From NCBI GenBank assembly GCA_963845265.1, contig CAWJRN010000003.1:124001-188000 (forward strand): 64,000 bases of DNA, in the 5' to 3' direction. The number at the start of each line of letters is the position of its first letter. Position 1 is the first letter of the stretch. Shown here in pieces: positions 50,304 through 58,663 of this stretch. The position numbers and the translations under genes are program-made. The notes under the pieces were generated by a model. It searched no databases. It had not been told where the DNA came from and saw nothing but the letters and a program-made list of their open reading frames with translations. The DNA comes from DYRB01 sp963845265. GTDB lineage: Bacteria; Pseudomonadota; Gammaproteobacteria; Chromatiales; Chromatiaceae.

Positions 50304-51361
50304 GGCCTACGGGAGACATCCTGAGGCTGGAGTACCTGCCAGCGTCCCAAGTCTGCCACCAGGGATACGACGGGCAGGACGATGCGCTCGGCGGGACCTG
50401 CTTTTCCCACCCCGCCGCTGCCCATCACACGGGGGGCTTGCCGCTCCTGGCCGTGGACATGACCTTGTTGGGAGGGGAAGACGGAATCTGCGAAATCTGG
50501 CATTGCCAGGAACCCCTGCATTCCGGTCGGCACGGCAATATCCGCTACCGTCAGGGCGAGACCTTGTTGTTCGGCTGTTTGACCCTGGACGACACCACTG
50601 GAGACACGCCCCTGGATTCGCGCCCGCCTCTGCAGGTCGCGGCGGAAACCGCCTACCAGGCTGTCTTCGAATTGCTCGAATCCTACGGCTATAGAGCCGT
50701 TCTGCGGTTCTGGAATTATTTCCCAGGAATAAACCAGGTGAGTCATAACATGGAGCGTTACCGCCAGTTCAACGTTGGCCGCCAGGATGCATTCCTTTCC
50801 CATGGCCGCTCGGTCATCGGCAACGTTCCAGCCGCCTGCGCCCTGGGCTCCGCCGCCGGCGGCCTCCACATCGCCTTCCTGGCGGCTCGGGCGGAGATGA
50901 TGTGCATAGAGAATCCGCGCCAGGTCAGCGCGTATCAGTACCCTAGCCAGTATGGCCCGCGTAGCCCGACCTTCTCCCGCGCTTGCCTCGTCAACCTGTG
51001 GGGACGCGACATGCTGTTCATCTCCGGCACGGCGAGCATCGTCGGGTATGAGACCCTTCATGACGGCGACGTGGCGGCGCAGACACGAGAATCCCTCCAA
51101 AATATTGCAGCCGTCGTCGCGGAGGCCAACGGCCAGGCACCGAGCGCCGGCTTCCGCCTCGACAGTCTTGCCTACAAATTCTATGTCCGACGGGCGGAAG
51201 ACCTGATCAAAGTACGCCGCGAGCTGTTGCAGTTCATTGGCGCCCCGGTGTCGGCCGTGTTCTTGCTCGCCGATGTCTGCCGTGCCGACCTGTTGGTCGA
51301 GATCGAGGCATCCGGCGGCCATGCGATATCCTCCCCATCGAGACCCGGTGCGCAGTCATGA
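50300..51361 (+). CDS. Chorismatase (XanB2/FkbO/Hyg5 family)
   Basis: A 353-residue member of the chorismatase family, often misannotated as pteridine-dependent dioxygenase. The signature ENPRQVSAYQYPSQYG is at 204-219, RSPTFSRA at 221-228, and the C-terminal CRADLLVEIE (327-336) contains the catalytic-type Glu. XanB2 in Xanthomonas hydrolyses chorismate to 3- and 4-hydroxybenzoate, the aryl starter for xanthomonadin; that role is inferred here from the surrounding polyene genes. Starts within the stop of the halogenase-like gene and overlaps the next by 4 bp. Confidence 0.88.
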   Translation: MRPTGDILRLEYLPASQVCHQGYDGQDDALGGTCFSHPAAAHHTGGLPLLAVDMTLLGGEDGICEIWHCQEPLHSGRHGNIRYRQGETLLFGCLTLDDTTGDTPLDSRPPLQVAAETAYQAVFELLESYGYRAVLRFWNYFPGINQVSHNMERYRQFNVGRQDAFLSHGRSVIGNVPAACALGSAAGGLHIAFLAARAEMMCIENPRQVSAYQYPSQYGPRSPTFSRACLVNLWGRDMLFISGTASIVGYETLHDGDVAAQTRESLQNIAAVVAEANGQAPSAGFRLDSLAYKFYVRRAEDLIKVRRELLQFIGAPVSAVFLLADVCRADLLVEIEASGGHAISSPSRPGAQS

Positions 51362-52197
51362 CACAACACCACAGCCGGACCGCGCTCGCCGCTTTGCTGA
51401 TCGCCTGTGTTGCGGTCCCGGCCATCGCCGACCAAAAGCCTCTATGGGAACTTGGGGTCGGCGTAAGCACGCTCTACTTCCCAGACTATCCCGGTTCAGA
51501 CCAATCCAGCGTCTACGCCGTCCCCTTTCCCTACTTCGTCTATCGCGGCGACTACTTCAAGGCGGACCGGGATGGCATTCGCGGGATCTTCTTCGATACC
51601 GATCGCGTCGATCTCACCGTCAGCGTCGGTGCCTCGCTGCCGGTGAGCAGCGACAATAACCAGGCGCGGCAGGGTATGCCCGACCTGGAACCGACGGTAG
51701 AGGTTGGACCCTCACTTGACATCAACCTGTGGCGGACCAGTGACCGGCGCTACAAGCTGGATCTGCGCCTCCCGGTTCGGATGGCGTTTACCGTGAAAGG
51801 TGGGATGCAAGACGTCGGCTGGATATTTTCACCGCGCCTCAACCTGGACCTCGTTGATGTCGCGGGACTTTCGGGTTGGGACCTGGGGTTGCTCGCAGGG
51901 CCACTTTTTGGCTCGGAACGCAACCATGACTATTTCTATACGGTGGCTCCGCAATACGCCACCCCGGACCGCCCCGCTTTCGATGCAGACGGTGGCTACG
52001 CCGGCATCCAATTACTGCTGGCGGTGTCGAAGCGCTACCGGAAGTTCTGGATAGGCGCCTTCACCCGTTGGGACGACCTGCAGGGGGCCAGCTTCGCCGA
52101 CAGCCCCTTGGTAACAAGCGACCATGCTTTCTCTGCGGGAATTGGCGTCGCATGGATTCTTGGCGAATCCTCCACGCGCGTGGAGGCGGCCGATTGA
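51358..52197 (+). CDS. MipA/OmpV family outer-membrane protein
   Basis: A 279-residue beta-barrel protein. A signal peptide (1-24, LLIACVAVPAIA) is followed by MipA/OmpV features: LGVGVSTLYFPDYPGSDQ, AVPFPYFVYRGDYFKADRDG, and alternating aromatic strands up to the C-terminus. Within a pigment operon it may help localise or assemble the aryl polyene at the outer membrane, but no direct evidence shows this. The ATG overlaps the chorismatase stop. Confidence 0.85.
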   Translation: MTQHHSRTALAALLIACVAVPAIADQKPLWELGVGVSTLYFPDYPGSDQSSVYAVPFPYFVYRGDYFKADRDGIRGIFFDTDRVDLTVSVGASLPVSSDNNQARQGMPDLEPTVEVGPSLDINLWRTSDRRYKLDLRLPVRMAFTVKGGMQDVGWIFSPRLNLDLVDVAGLSGWDLGLLAGPLFGSERNHDYFYTVAPQYATPDRPAFDADGGYAGIQLLLAVSKRYRKFWIGAFTRWDDLQGASFADSPLVTSDHAFSAGIGVAWILGESSTRVEAAD

Positions 52198-52205
52198 GCG
52201 CTGAC

Positions 52206-53024
52206 ATGGTTTCCGCCCTCCTGTCTCTGGGGCGCCGACTGCATCGGCTCTACGAATACGGGGCCCTGTGGGTCGGCCTGGGAGTGCTTGGGGCCATGTC
52301 ACTGACGTGGTCCCTGCTCGCGGGACCGCTCTATTACGTCCTGCCAAAGCGGTGGGCCAACCTCTTCGGGCGTTGGGTTATCACCAGCATTTTCCGCATC
52401 TACCTTGGGGCATTGGCCCTGATTGGGGCCTGCCGTTTCGATATCCGCGCCCTCGATGCCCTGCGCGCCGAACGACCCCTGATCATCGCCCCCAACCATC
52501 CCTGCCTGCTCGACGCCTTGATGGTCATCTCACGGCTGCCCAACCTCGCCTGTATCATGAAGGCCGATATCGCTGATAGCATCTACCTGGGTGGCGGCGC
52601 GCGGTTGGCGGGTTACATCCGCAACGACGCGCCACTGGGTATGATCAGGCAGGCAGTGGCCGAGCTGAAAGGCGGCAGCCACCTGTTGCTCTTTCCGGAA
52701 GGCACCCGCACCACCCGCTGGCCGATCGACGCTTGCACTGGCACAACCGCGCTCATCGCCAGTCGGGCGCAGGTGCCGGTCCAGACCGTGTTCATCGAGA
52801 CGGACTCGGCCTACCTCAGCAAGGGCTGGCCGTTGCTGCGGCTCCCAGCGATGCCAATCACCTATCGTATCCGGCTCGGTCGCCGCTTCGATCCGCCGGA
52901 ACAAGCCAGGGTCCTGACCGAGGAACTGGAGCGCTACTTCATTGCCGAGCTCGGCAATACTTCCTGTTTCCCGTCTCCAGGTGCACCGCAGGCCGCGGAA
53001 TCCGGGACAACTCAGCACAGCTGA
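52206..53024 (+). CDS. 1-acylglycerol-3-phosphate acyltransferase-like (PlsC family)
   Basis: A 272-residue membrane-associated acyltransferase with one or two N-terminal hydrophobic helices. The catalytic HX4D motif is His98-Asp103 (NHPCLLDA) and block III is FPEGTR (163-168). In aryl-polyene loci such enzymes are thought to esterify the polyene to a lipid or glycerol head. The ATG at 52206 is used; a TTG at 52194 overlaps the previous stop. Its stop overlaps the glycosyltransferase start (TGATG). Confidence 0.88.
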   Translation: MVSALLSLGRRLHRLYEYGALWVGLGVLGAMSLTWSLLAGPLYYVLPKRWANLFGRWVITSIFRIYLGALALIGACRFDIRALDALRAERPLIIAPNHPCLLDALMVISRLPNLACIMKADIADSIYLGGGARLAGYIRNDAPLGMIRQAVAELKGGSHLLLFPEGTRTTRWPIDACTGTTALIASRAQVPVQTVFIETDSAYLSKGWPLLRLPAMPITYRIRLGRRFDPPEQARVLTEELERYFIAELGNTSCFPSPGAPQAAESGTTQHS

Positions 53025-53794
53025 TGCAGCCTCGCTTGGATACCTGTTCCACCCATCTGGTGCTGATCCCGAGCTATAACCCGGGGGCCTTGGTTTATGA
53101 CACCGTGCACGCTGCCCGACAGCAATGGACACCCGTGTGGATAGTCGTCGACGGCAGCACCGATGGCACGGCCGCTGGCCTCCAGGCAATGGCCGCGAAG
53201 GATCCTGGGCTCAGGGTCCTGGTGTTGCCCGAAAACAGTGGTAAGGGTGCCGCAGTCCTGCACGGCCTCGACCTCGCCGCGAGTGAAGGTTTCACCCACG
53301 CCCTCACCATGGACTCGGACGGCCAACATCCGGTCGATCTCATCCCGACCTTTATGGCGACCTCCATTGCAGCCCCGGACTCCATGGTCCTGGGTGTACC
53401 GGTGTTCGACGCCGGCGCGCCAAAGCTGCGCGTACACGGCCGCAGAGTATCCAACGGCTGGGCCAATCTGGAGACCCTGTGGGTGGGCGTCGGTGATTCC
53501 CTCTACGGCTTCCGCGTCTATCCCATCGAACCCTTGCGCCAGGTCATGCATGGCCAACGCTGGATGCGCCGCTTCGACTTCGATCCCGAGGCGGTGGTGC
53601 GCCTGTGCTGGCGCGGCGTCCGCCCCATCAACCTGTCAGCGCCGGTGAAGTATCTTGCTGCCGAAAGAGGCGGCGTCTCGCATTTCAACTATCTGCGCGA
53701 CAATGCCCTGCTGACTTGGATGCACATCCGGTTGATCCTGGGTTTCCTGCGGCGATTGCCCGGCCTCCTCTGGCAGCGGCTGGGGGGACGATGA
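53024..53794 (+). CDS. Glycosyltransferase family 2
   Basis: A 256-residue GT2 enzyme with a GT-A fold: VLIPSYNPG near the N-terminus, VVDGSTDGTAAGL, the nucleotide-sugar/metal DSD motif (97-99, MDSDGQHP) and a C-terminal hydrophobic segment (MHIRLILGFLRRLPGLL). It would add a sugar or related group to the polyene or its lipid carrier. Last recognisable gene of the forward operon. Its stop is overlapped by an 11-codon frame at 53791-53826 with no recognised product. Confidence 0.88.
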   Translation: MQPRLDTCSTHLVLIPSYNPGALVYDTVHAARQQWTPVWIVVDGSTDGTAAGLQAMAAKDPGLRVLVLPENSGKGAAVLHGLDLAASEGFTHALTMDSDGQHPVDLIPTFMATSIAAPDSMVLGVPVFDAGAPKLRVHGRRVSNGWANLETLWVGVGDSLYGFRVYPIEPLRQVMHGQRWMRRFDFDPEAVVRLCWRGVRPINLSAPVKYLAAERGGVSHFNYLRDNALLTWMHIRLILGFLRRLPGLLWQRLGGR

Positions 53795-53867
53795 ACTCTC
53801 TGGAACAGCTTCAGCGCCGCGCGTAGATATTGATCGCCAGAGTCGGCAACCAACTGCGCAGGCGCCG

Positions 53868-54587
53868 TCATATCATGCCTCCGTTCACCGAGATGATCTG
53901 GCCCGTGATATAGCTGGCCTGTTCGGAGGCGAGAAACCCCACCAAGTCGGCCACTTCGGCCGGCGTGCCGGCCCGGTTCATGGGCACCATGGCGGCGATG
54001 GCCTTCTCGTCGAAAATGCCCTCGATCATGCCGGTCTGAATGATCCCGGGGGCCACCGCGTTCACAGTGATGCCCCGACTGGCAAGTTCCAGCGACAAGG
54101 ACTTGGTTGCGGCGTGCAGGCCGCCCTTGGCGGCCGCGTAGTTCACTTGACCGCGGTTGCCCGTAAGCCCGGTGATCGAGGTGATATTGACGATGCGCCC
54201 CCAGCGGCTACGGATCATGGGCATCGTCAACGGCTGGGTGACGTGAAAGAAGCCGTCGAGTGACACATCCAGCACCTTGTGCCACTGGATAGCACTCATG
54301 CCAGGGAAGATGGCATCGTCATGCAGCCCGGCATTGTTGACCAGGATCTGAATCGGCGACTCCTCGATCAGAGCATCAAGGACGACACGAGTGGCTTCGG
54401 CATCGGTCACATCAAAGGCGATGGGCTCGGCGGCGCCGCCCATCGCGGAGATTTCTTCCGCCAGCGCGGCTGCCTTGGCCAGGTTGAGGTTGGCGTGGAC
54501 ATAGACGTAACAGCCATCGGCCGCCAACCGTCGACAGATCGCCGCGCCGATGCCGCCGCTGCCGCCGGTGACCAGGGCGCGTTTCAT
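53868..54587 (-). CDS. 3-oxoacyl-[ACP] reductase (ApeQ/FabG-like)
   Basis: Short-chain dehydrogenase of 239 residues that reduces the beta-keto intermediate in each polyene extension round. NADPH loop TGGSGGIG (7-14), NNAG (84-87), catalytic Ser137, Tyr150 and Lys154 (YAAAK). Last gene of the reverse operon, convergent with the glycosyltransferase. Starts inside the stop of the dehydratase gene (ATGA). Confidence 0.93.
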   Translation of the reverse strand: MKRALVTGGSGGIGAAICRRLAADGCYVYVHANLNLAKAAALAEEISAMGGAAEPIAFDVTDAEATRVVLDALIEESPIQILVNNAGLHDDAIFPGMSAIQWHKVLDVSLDGFFHVTQPLTMPMIRSRWGRIVNITSITGLTGNRGQVNYAAAKGGLHAATKSLSLELASRGITVNAVAPGIIQTGMIEGIFDEKAIAAMVPMNRAGTPAEVADLVGFLASEQASYITGQIISVNGGMI

Positions 54588-55033
54588 GTCGGATCCCTCA
54601 GCTTCGCCGCATCCAGCACCACGGTGACGCGACCGCGTAACAGCAGACGTTCCTCAGCGCAAATGCTGAAACCGTACAGGATTGTGTTCTCGTTGCCGTA
54701 GAGGTGCTCGGCTTCCACGGTCAGGTCGGCGTCGATGTCATCCAGTCGCGCGACATGAAGTTCGACGCCACGCACGCTGGTGAGGTAACCGGCGCTTGGC
54801 GGCAAGTCGGCCACCGCCAGCAGGGCGCCATGGGCAGCCATGGCCTGGGCGGCGTACTCGATCCCGCAGGCGGCCCCCAGCCGGCCGTGGGCGCGCAGGG
54901 GGTTGCCCTGGGCGCGGTGGCTCGTGGCCGTGCAGCGGATACGCTGAGAGTCCCAGTCGTCGATGCGGTCCAGCAGGCACATGCTGCCCTGATGCGGCAG
55001 GTGCGCGAGCAGCCAGGCGCGCTCTAGCTGCAT
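54584..55033 (-). CDS. 3-hydroxyacyl-ACP dehydratase (ApeP-like hotdog protein)
   Basis: A 149-residue hotdog-fold protein. The opening LLAHLPHQGSMCLLD and the helix GIEYAAQAMAAHGAL are typical of the ApeP-type dehydratase of aryl-polyene clusters. It would remove water from the 3-hydroxyacyl intermediate to create each double bond. It overlaps the upstream ketosynthase gene by 10 bp and the ketoreductase by 4 bp. Confidence 0.87.
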   Translation of the reverse strand: MQLERAWLLAHLPHQGSMCLLDRIDDWDSQRIRCTATSHRAQGNPLRAHGRLGAACGIEYAAQAMAAHGALLAVADLPPSAGYLTSVRGVELHVARLDDIDADLTVEAEHLYGNENTILYGFSICAEERLLLRGRVTVVLDAAKLRDPT

Positions 55034-55839
55034 GGCTGGACATCCACTGCCAGACTGAGCGGCTCCAGGTATTCCAGGACCACTCGACCGGCACTCTGCC
55101 GGGCAAGCGCCTGCAACAGGGGCAGGCCGCGAGCGGAGGGGATTTGGCGGCGTAGGGCCTCCAGGTCAGGATTCGCCACCCGGTCCAGGTCTGCCTCGAC
55201 CAAATCGATCTGAAGGCGAGCCAGGGAGCGGGGACCTCGGTTGGGCATCAACGCCAAGGCCAGACCGAAAGCAGCCGGAAGGGGCCGTTTGGCGTGCAGC
55301 GGCTCCGGGTGCGGCGCCTCGTAGGCCACCAGCAGGGTGCCGACGCCGTCCACTGCTACCTGAGTGAGTGCCTCCAGCAAGCCAGCCCCAAAGCTGGCAT
55401 CGTAGGCGCAAAGCACCGTGGCTGGGGTCATGGCACCAGACGCGATGCCCCAGTAGCCAGCTGAGGCGTTATGGACCGAATTGTGGAAACGGGTGGGGGA
55501 GATATGCCGATCCTCCGAGGCCAGCACCCGACAGATGGCGTCACAGTTGTCGCCATCCGCGCCGGAAGACGAGAACACGGCGGCCACCTGTTTGGCATCC
55601 AACCGCGCGGCGGCGATGGCCTCTTGGGCCACGACAAGTGCCAGCTTCACGGCGAGACCGACACGACGTCGTTCTGGAGGCGGAAGAGCCACAGGCGCCG
55701 GCACGATGACTGACTGCGCCCGATATTCAGCCGCGCCGGTCAGAATCTGCTGCGCCGATGGCCAGTTCGCCAGGCCCGGGCCCAGCACGCCGACACCGTC
55801 GACCCATCCATTGAGCGTGGCTATGGTGGTAGACGCCAT
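55024..55839 (-). CDS. Beta-ketoacyl synthase chain-length-factor-like protein (ApeC-like)
   Basis: A 271-residue thiolase-fold protein resembling the beta-ketoacyl-synthase N-terminal family found as second, non-catalytic subunit in aryl-polyene systems. SSSGADGDNCDAICRVLAS and SVHNASAGYWGIASG are family-like, but the active-site Cys position of true ketosynthases is not filled. It probably pairs with the ketosynthase encoded just upstream to set chain length. The ATG at 55839 is chosen; a GTG at 55851 overlaps the ketosynthase stop. Confidence 0.85.
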   Translation of the reverse strand: MASTTIATLNGWVDGVGVLGPGLANWPSAQQILTGAAEYRAQSVIVPAPVALPPPERRRVGLAVKLALVVAQEAIAAARLDAKQVAAVFSSSGADGDNCDAICRVLASEDRHISPTRFHNSVHNASAGYWGIASGAMTPATVLCAYDASFGAGLLEALTQVAVDGVGTLLVAYEAPHPEPLHAKRPLPAAFGLALALMPNRGPRSLARLQIDLVEADLDRVANPDLEALRRQIPSARGLPLLQALARQSAGRVVLEYLEPLSLAVDVQPCS

Positions 55840-55840
55840 G

Positions 55841-57038
55841 TCAGCCCGCACGTCCCAGCACGAGACTGCAATTGGTACCGCCGAAGCCGAAGGAATTGCT
55901 CATCACCCTGCGTGGCGCAATTTCGCGATTGGCGGTCAGGTATTGGATGGGAATGCCGGGATCGAGGTGGACTGTGTTGATGCCCCCCGGCAGGAATGCG
56001 TGGCGCAGGGCCAATGCGGAAACGACGGCCTCCAAGCCGCCGGCAGCCCCCAGGGTATGCCCTGTCGCGCCCTTGACCGAGCTGCATGGCGTCCGGTCGC
56101 CGAACAACGCGAACACTGCCTTGCCCTCAGCGGCATCGTTACTCGGTGTCGCGGTGCCGTGCAGGTTGATGTAGTCGATGTCTGCCGCCTGTAAACCTGC
56201 CGACTCCAGGGCTGCAGCCATAGCCATCCGGGCACCCAGTCCTTCGGGATGGGGGGCGGACATGTGATAGGCGTCGCTGGACTCACCGGCGCCCAGCAGC
56301 AAGACAGCATCGGCGTCGAGGCTCTCCGACGGCCGCTCCAGCAACACGAAGGCAGCGGCCTCGCCAATGGACAGGCCCTTGCGATCTACATCAAAGGGCC
56401 GGCATGGTTCCGGCGAGAGCAATTCCAGGGAATTGAATCCATACAGGGTCGTCAGGCAGAGCGAATCCACACCACCCACGATGGCGGCGTCGATGACACC
56501 GGCTGCCAGCAGGCGTGCGGCCGACGCAAACACCTTTGCGCTCGACGAGCAGGCGGTGGAGACGACCACGGCCGGCCCCTCTAGGTGGAACCAATCGCGA
56601 ACGAACCCCGCAACCGAATAGGTGTTGTGGGTGGTGCGGTAGATAAAATCGTCCGGCAGGGCGCCAGTGTCCTGGTCCCGGCGGCGGTAGGCCTGCTCCG
56701 TCTGCAGAATGCCCGCAGTACTGGTCCCGAGGAAGATACCCACCCGCCGCCGCCCATACCGGGCAATGGCTGCCTGTACGGCGGCGGCGAAGCCATCCTG
56801 TTGCAGGCCCAGAAAGCGCGAGGCGATTGTTGCGGCATTCGTATTCGCCGAGCGCTGCGGGCAACGGGTGAGCGTCCACCGCAGAGACCTCGCCGATATA
56901 GGTGTCGAGGTCCAAGACCGTCTCGAACCGGCACGGAGCCAGACCGCCCCGCTGCCGACGCAGTGCCGTGAGCGTCTCTTCGAGACCGCAACCGAGGCAA
57001 CTGCTGGCGGTAAAGTGGGAAAGATGCAGGGGCGTCAC
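55841..57038 (-). pseudogene. Beta-ketoacyl-ACP synthase of aryl-polyene cluster, split by a +1 frameshift
   Basis: The N-terminal part (MTPLHLSHFTASSCLGCGLE... to ECRNNRLAL) starts at the GTG at 57038. The rest (LGLQQDGFAAAV..., then GIFLGTSTAG) is in another frame to the stop at 55841. The join falls at an AAA run (56813-56815): removing one A restores a continuous 398-residue ketosynthase of normal length. Cys in VSTACSSSA, His in HGTATPSND and His in GATGHTLGAAGG are intact. This could be a real mutation, a sequencing error or, less likely, programmed slippage. Confidence 0.85.
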
Positions 57039-57807
57039 GATGTGCTATCGGCTGTCCGAAGTTGTGCTGACCCGGAGGACCGTCCGCCTCACCCAACCGG
57101 GCGATGAGCATGACGTTGGCGAAGGGCAAATTACCGTTCATCGGGGCGGTCTCGACGCGAAAGCCCAGCGCCTCCAGCACCCGGACCCAGTCAGGCACGC
57201 CGCGGCAATGCAGGCGGCCCAGGCCGTTGCCGCGACAGAATGCCACCGCGCGGTCGATCCAGTTGCTCAACTGGAAACCCAGACCTGCGTCGGCGTCCCC
57301 CACGCGGATCAAGAACAGGCCGTTGGGCGCGAGGGCGGCACGCACCCGTCGCAGGACGTCGTCCTGCGAAGCACCATCGACATAATGCACCGCGTCCAGC
57401 ATAACCACCACATCGGCCCGGCCAAAGTCCACAAGGCGCATGTCGCCCTGTTCGAATCGGACCGGCCCTTCGACGGCGAGCCGCGCCCGTGTCATGTCGC
57501 TGCGCGAGTGATCAACGCCGCGGATATCTGCGACACGCGGGGGGGCAGGCCACCCCTCCGGCCAGTCGCCCGCATCATACAATCGGCGTGCCGACAGCAG
57601 CCAGGCCGCAAGCAATCCCTGGCCGCAACCCAGATCCAGGATATGGGCGTCATCCGGGAACAGCCCGAGCCGCAGCAGGCCAATGAACATCGGGTCCCTG
57701 CCCAGCTTCCCTCGGGCGAAGTGGTAAGCGTAACGTCCGGCGGCCCGGTAGGGCTCGCTGGCTTGCGCAATGAGCCGCGCACGTAGCGTCGCGGGGTCCA
57801 TGCTCAT
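56581..57807 (-). CDS. Class I SAM-dependent methyltransferase, frame runs on over the ketosynthase
   Basis: Residues 1 to about 237 form a methyltransferase: motif I DLGCGQG (58-64), GVDHSRSDM, QGDMRLVDFGRADVVVMLDAVHYVD and the terminal strand FANVMLIAR. The open frame continues to 408 residues, but the last 170 or so only read through the ketosynthase gene in a wrong frame. A normal end would be near 57045-57047, where a TAG lies in the +1 frame 6 bp before the ketosynthase GTG; one extra base in the 3' part would explain this. Similar methyltransferases occur in aryl-polyene loci and may methylate the aryl head. Confidence 0.75.
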   Translation of the reverse strand: MSMDPATLRARLIAQASEPYRAAGRYAYHFARGKLGRDPMFIGLLRLGLFPDDAHILDLGCGQGLLAAWLLSARRLYDAGDWPEGWPAPPRVADIRGVDHSRSDMTRARLAVEGPVRFEQGDMRLVDFGRADVVVMLDAVHYVDGASQDDVLRRVRAALAPNGLFLIRVGDADAGLGFQLSNWIDRAVAFCRGNGLGRLHCRGVPDWVRVLEALGFRVETAPMNGNLPFANVMLIARLGEADGPPGQHNFGQPIAHRDAPASFPLYRQQLPRLRSRRDAHGTASAAGRSGSVPVRDGLGPRHLYRRGLCGGRSPVARSARRIRMPQQSPRAFWACNRMASPPPYRQPLPGMGGGGWVSSSGPVLRAFCRRSRPTAAGTRTLAPCRTILSTAPPTTPIRLRGSFAIGST

Positions 57808-57828
57808 GGATGGGGGGTCATGGCGGGG

Positions 57829-58663
57829 TCATGGCGTGGACGCACGCAGAGCCGCGCGCAGCGTAACGGTTTTCAGGCCGGCGGCGGTGGCCGCTTCCAG
57901 GACAGGGGGCAAAGCGGCCAGGATCACCGGCGCTCCAGCGCCGGTCCGGGCGGCGTTGCCGTCGTGCAGGAGCAGGATGTCGCCCGCGCCGAGGCCAGTG
58001 GTTAACCGACGGACGACATCATCAGCGTCCCCGTTGCGGGTGTCGTAGCCGCGCCGAGTCCAGCTGGCCAGATAGAGGCCCTGCCGGGCCAAGATGGGCT
58101 CCAGGAAGGGATTACGCAGCCCGGCAGTGGGACGAAAGAAACACGGCCGCTGGCCGGTGACGGCGGCCAGGTTGTCCTGGCCGGCCTGGACCTCGCGGGC
58201 CATGCGGCGCGGCCCAAAGGTGGAGAAGTGATGGTAGTGGTGCTGGCTGTGGTTCTCCACGGCGTGACCCCGCCGAACAATTTCCCGGCAAAGCAGGGGA
58301 TGACATTGGGCTTTTGACCCGATACAAAAAAAAGTGGCGCGGGCATCGAAGCGGTCCAGCAGGTCGAGCACCTGAGGCGTCACCCCGGGGTCAGGACCGT
58401 CATCGATGGTGATCGCGATATGCCCTGCTGCCACGGCAGGCGGCAGTCGCACCCAGTTGGGGCCGAGGGCCCGGCTTCGCGGCAAGAGGCCGGCAGCCGT
58501 GAGGGCCAGATGGTTGAGCGGCCAGCGCACCCAGCCCCCAGGGCCAGAGCCCCGGCTGCAAGGCAAGCAACCCCAGGGTCCCGGCATGCAGGGCGACCGT
58601 GGTCTGCAACAAGGGTGTAGGACGCCACCGGCGCCGGGCGTGGGAAGGTGACAAGGCCGTCAT
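57829..58663 (-). pseudogene. Polysaccharide deacetylase family protein, split by a +1 frameshift
   Basis: The ATG at 58663 overlaps the MMPL stop (ATGA) and opens MTALSPSHARRRWRPTPLL...LGALAA. The catalytic domain then continues in another frame: NHLALTAAGLLPRSR, the NodB motif TIDDGPDP, the metal HSQHH and LLLHD, to a stop at 57829. Dropping one base near 58516 joins the parts as LGALAANHLALTAAG and gives 277 residues. The N-terminal hydrophobic segments make it membrane-bound. In this cluster it may remove an acyl group from the glycosylated polyene; the substrate is unknown. Confidence 0.8.

Noticed and set aside
53791..53826. Real peptide gene
   Set aside because: Eleven codons with no clear ribosome site of its own; reported only as a possible gene stub.
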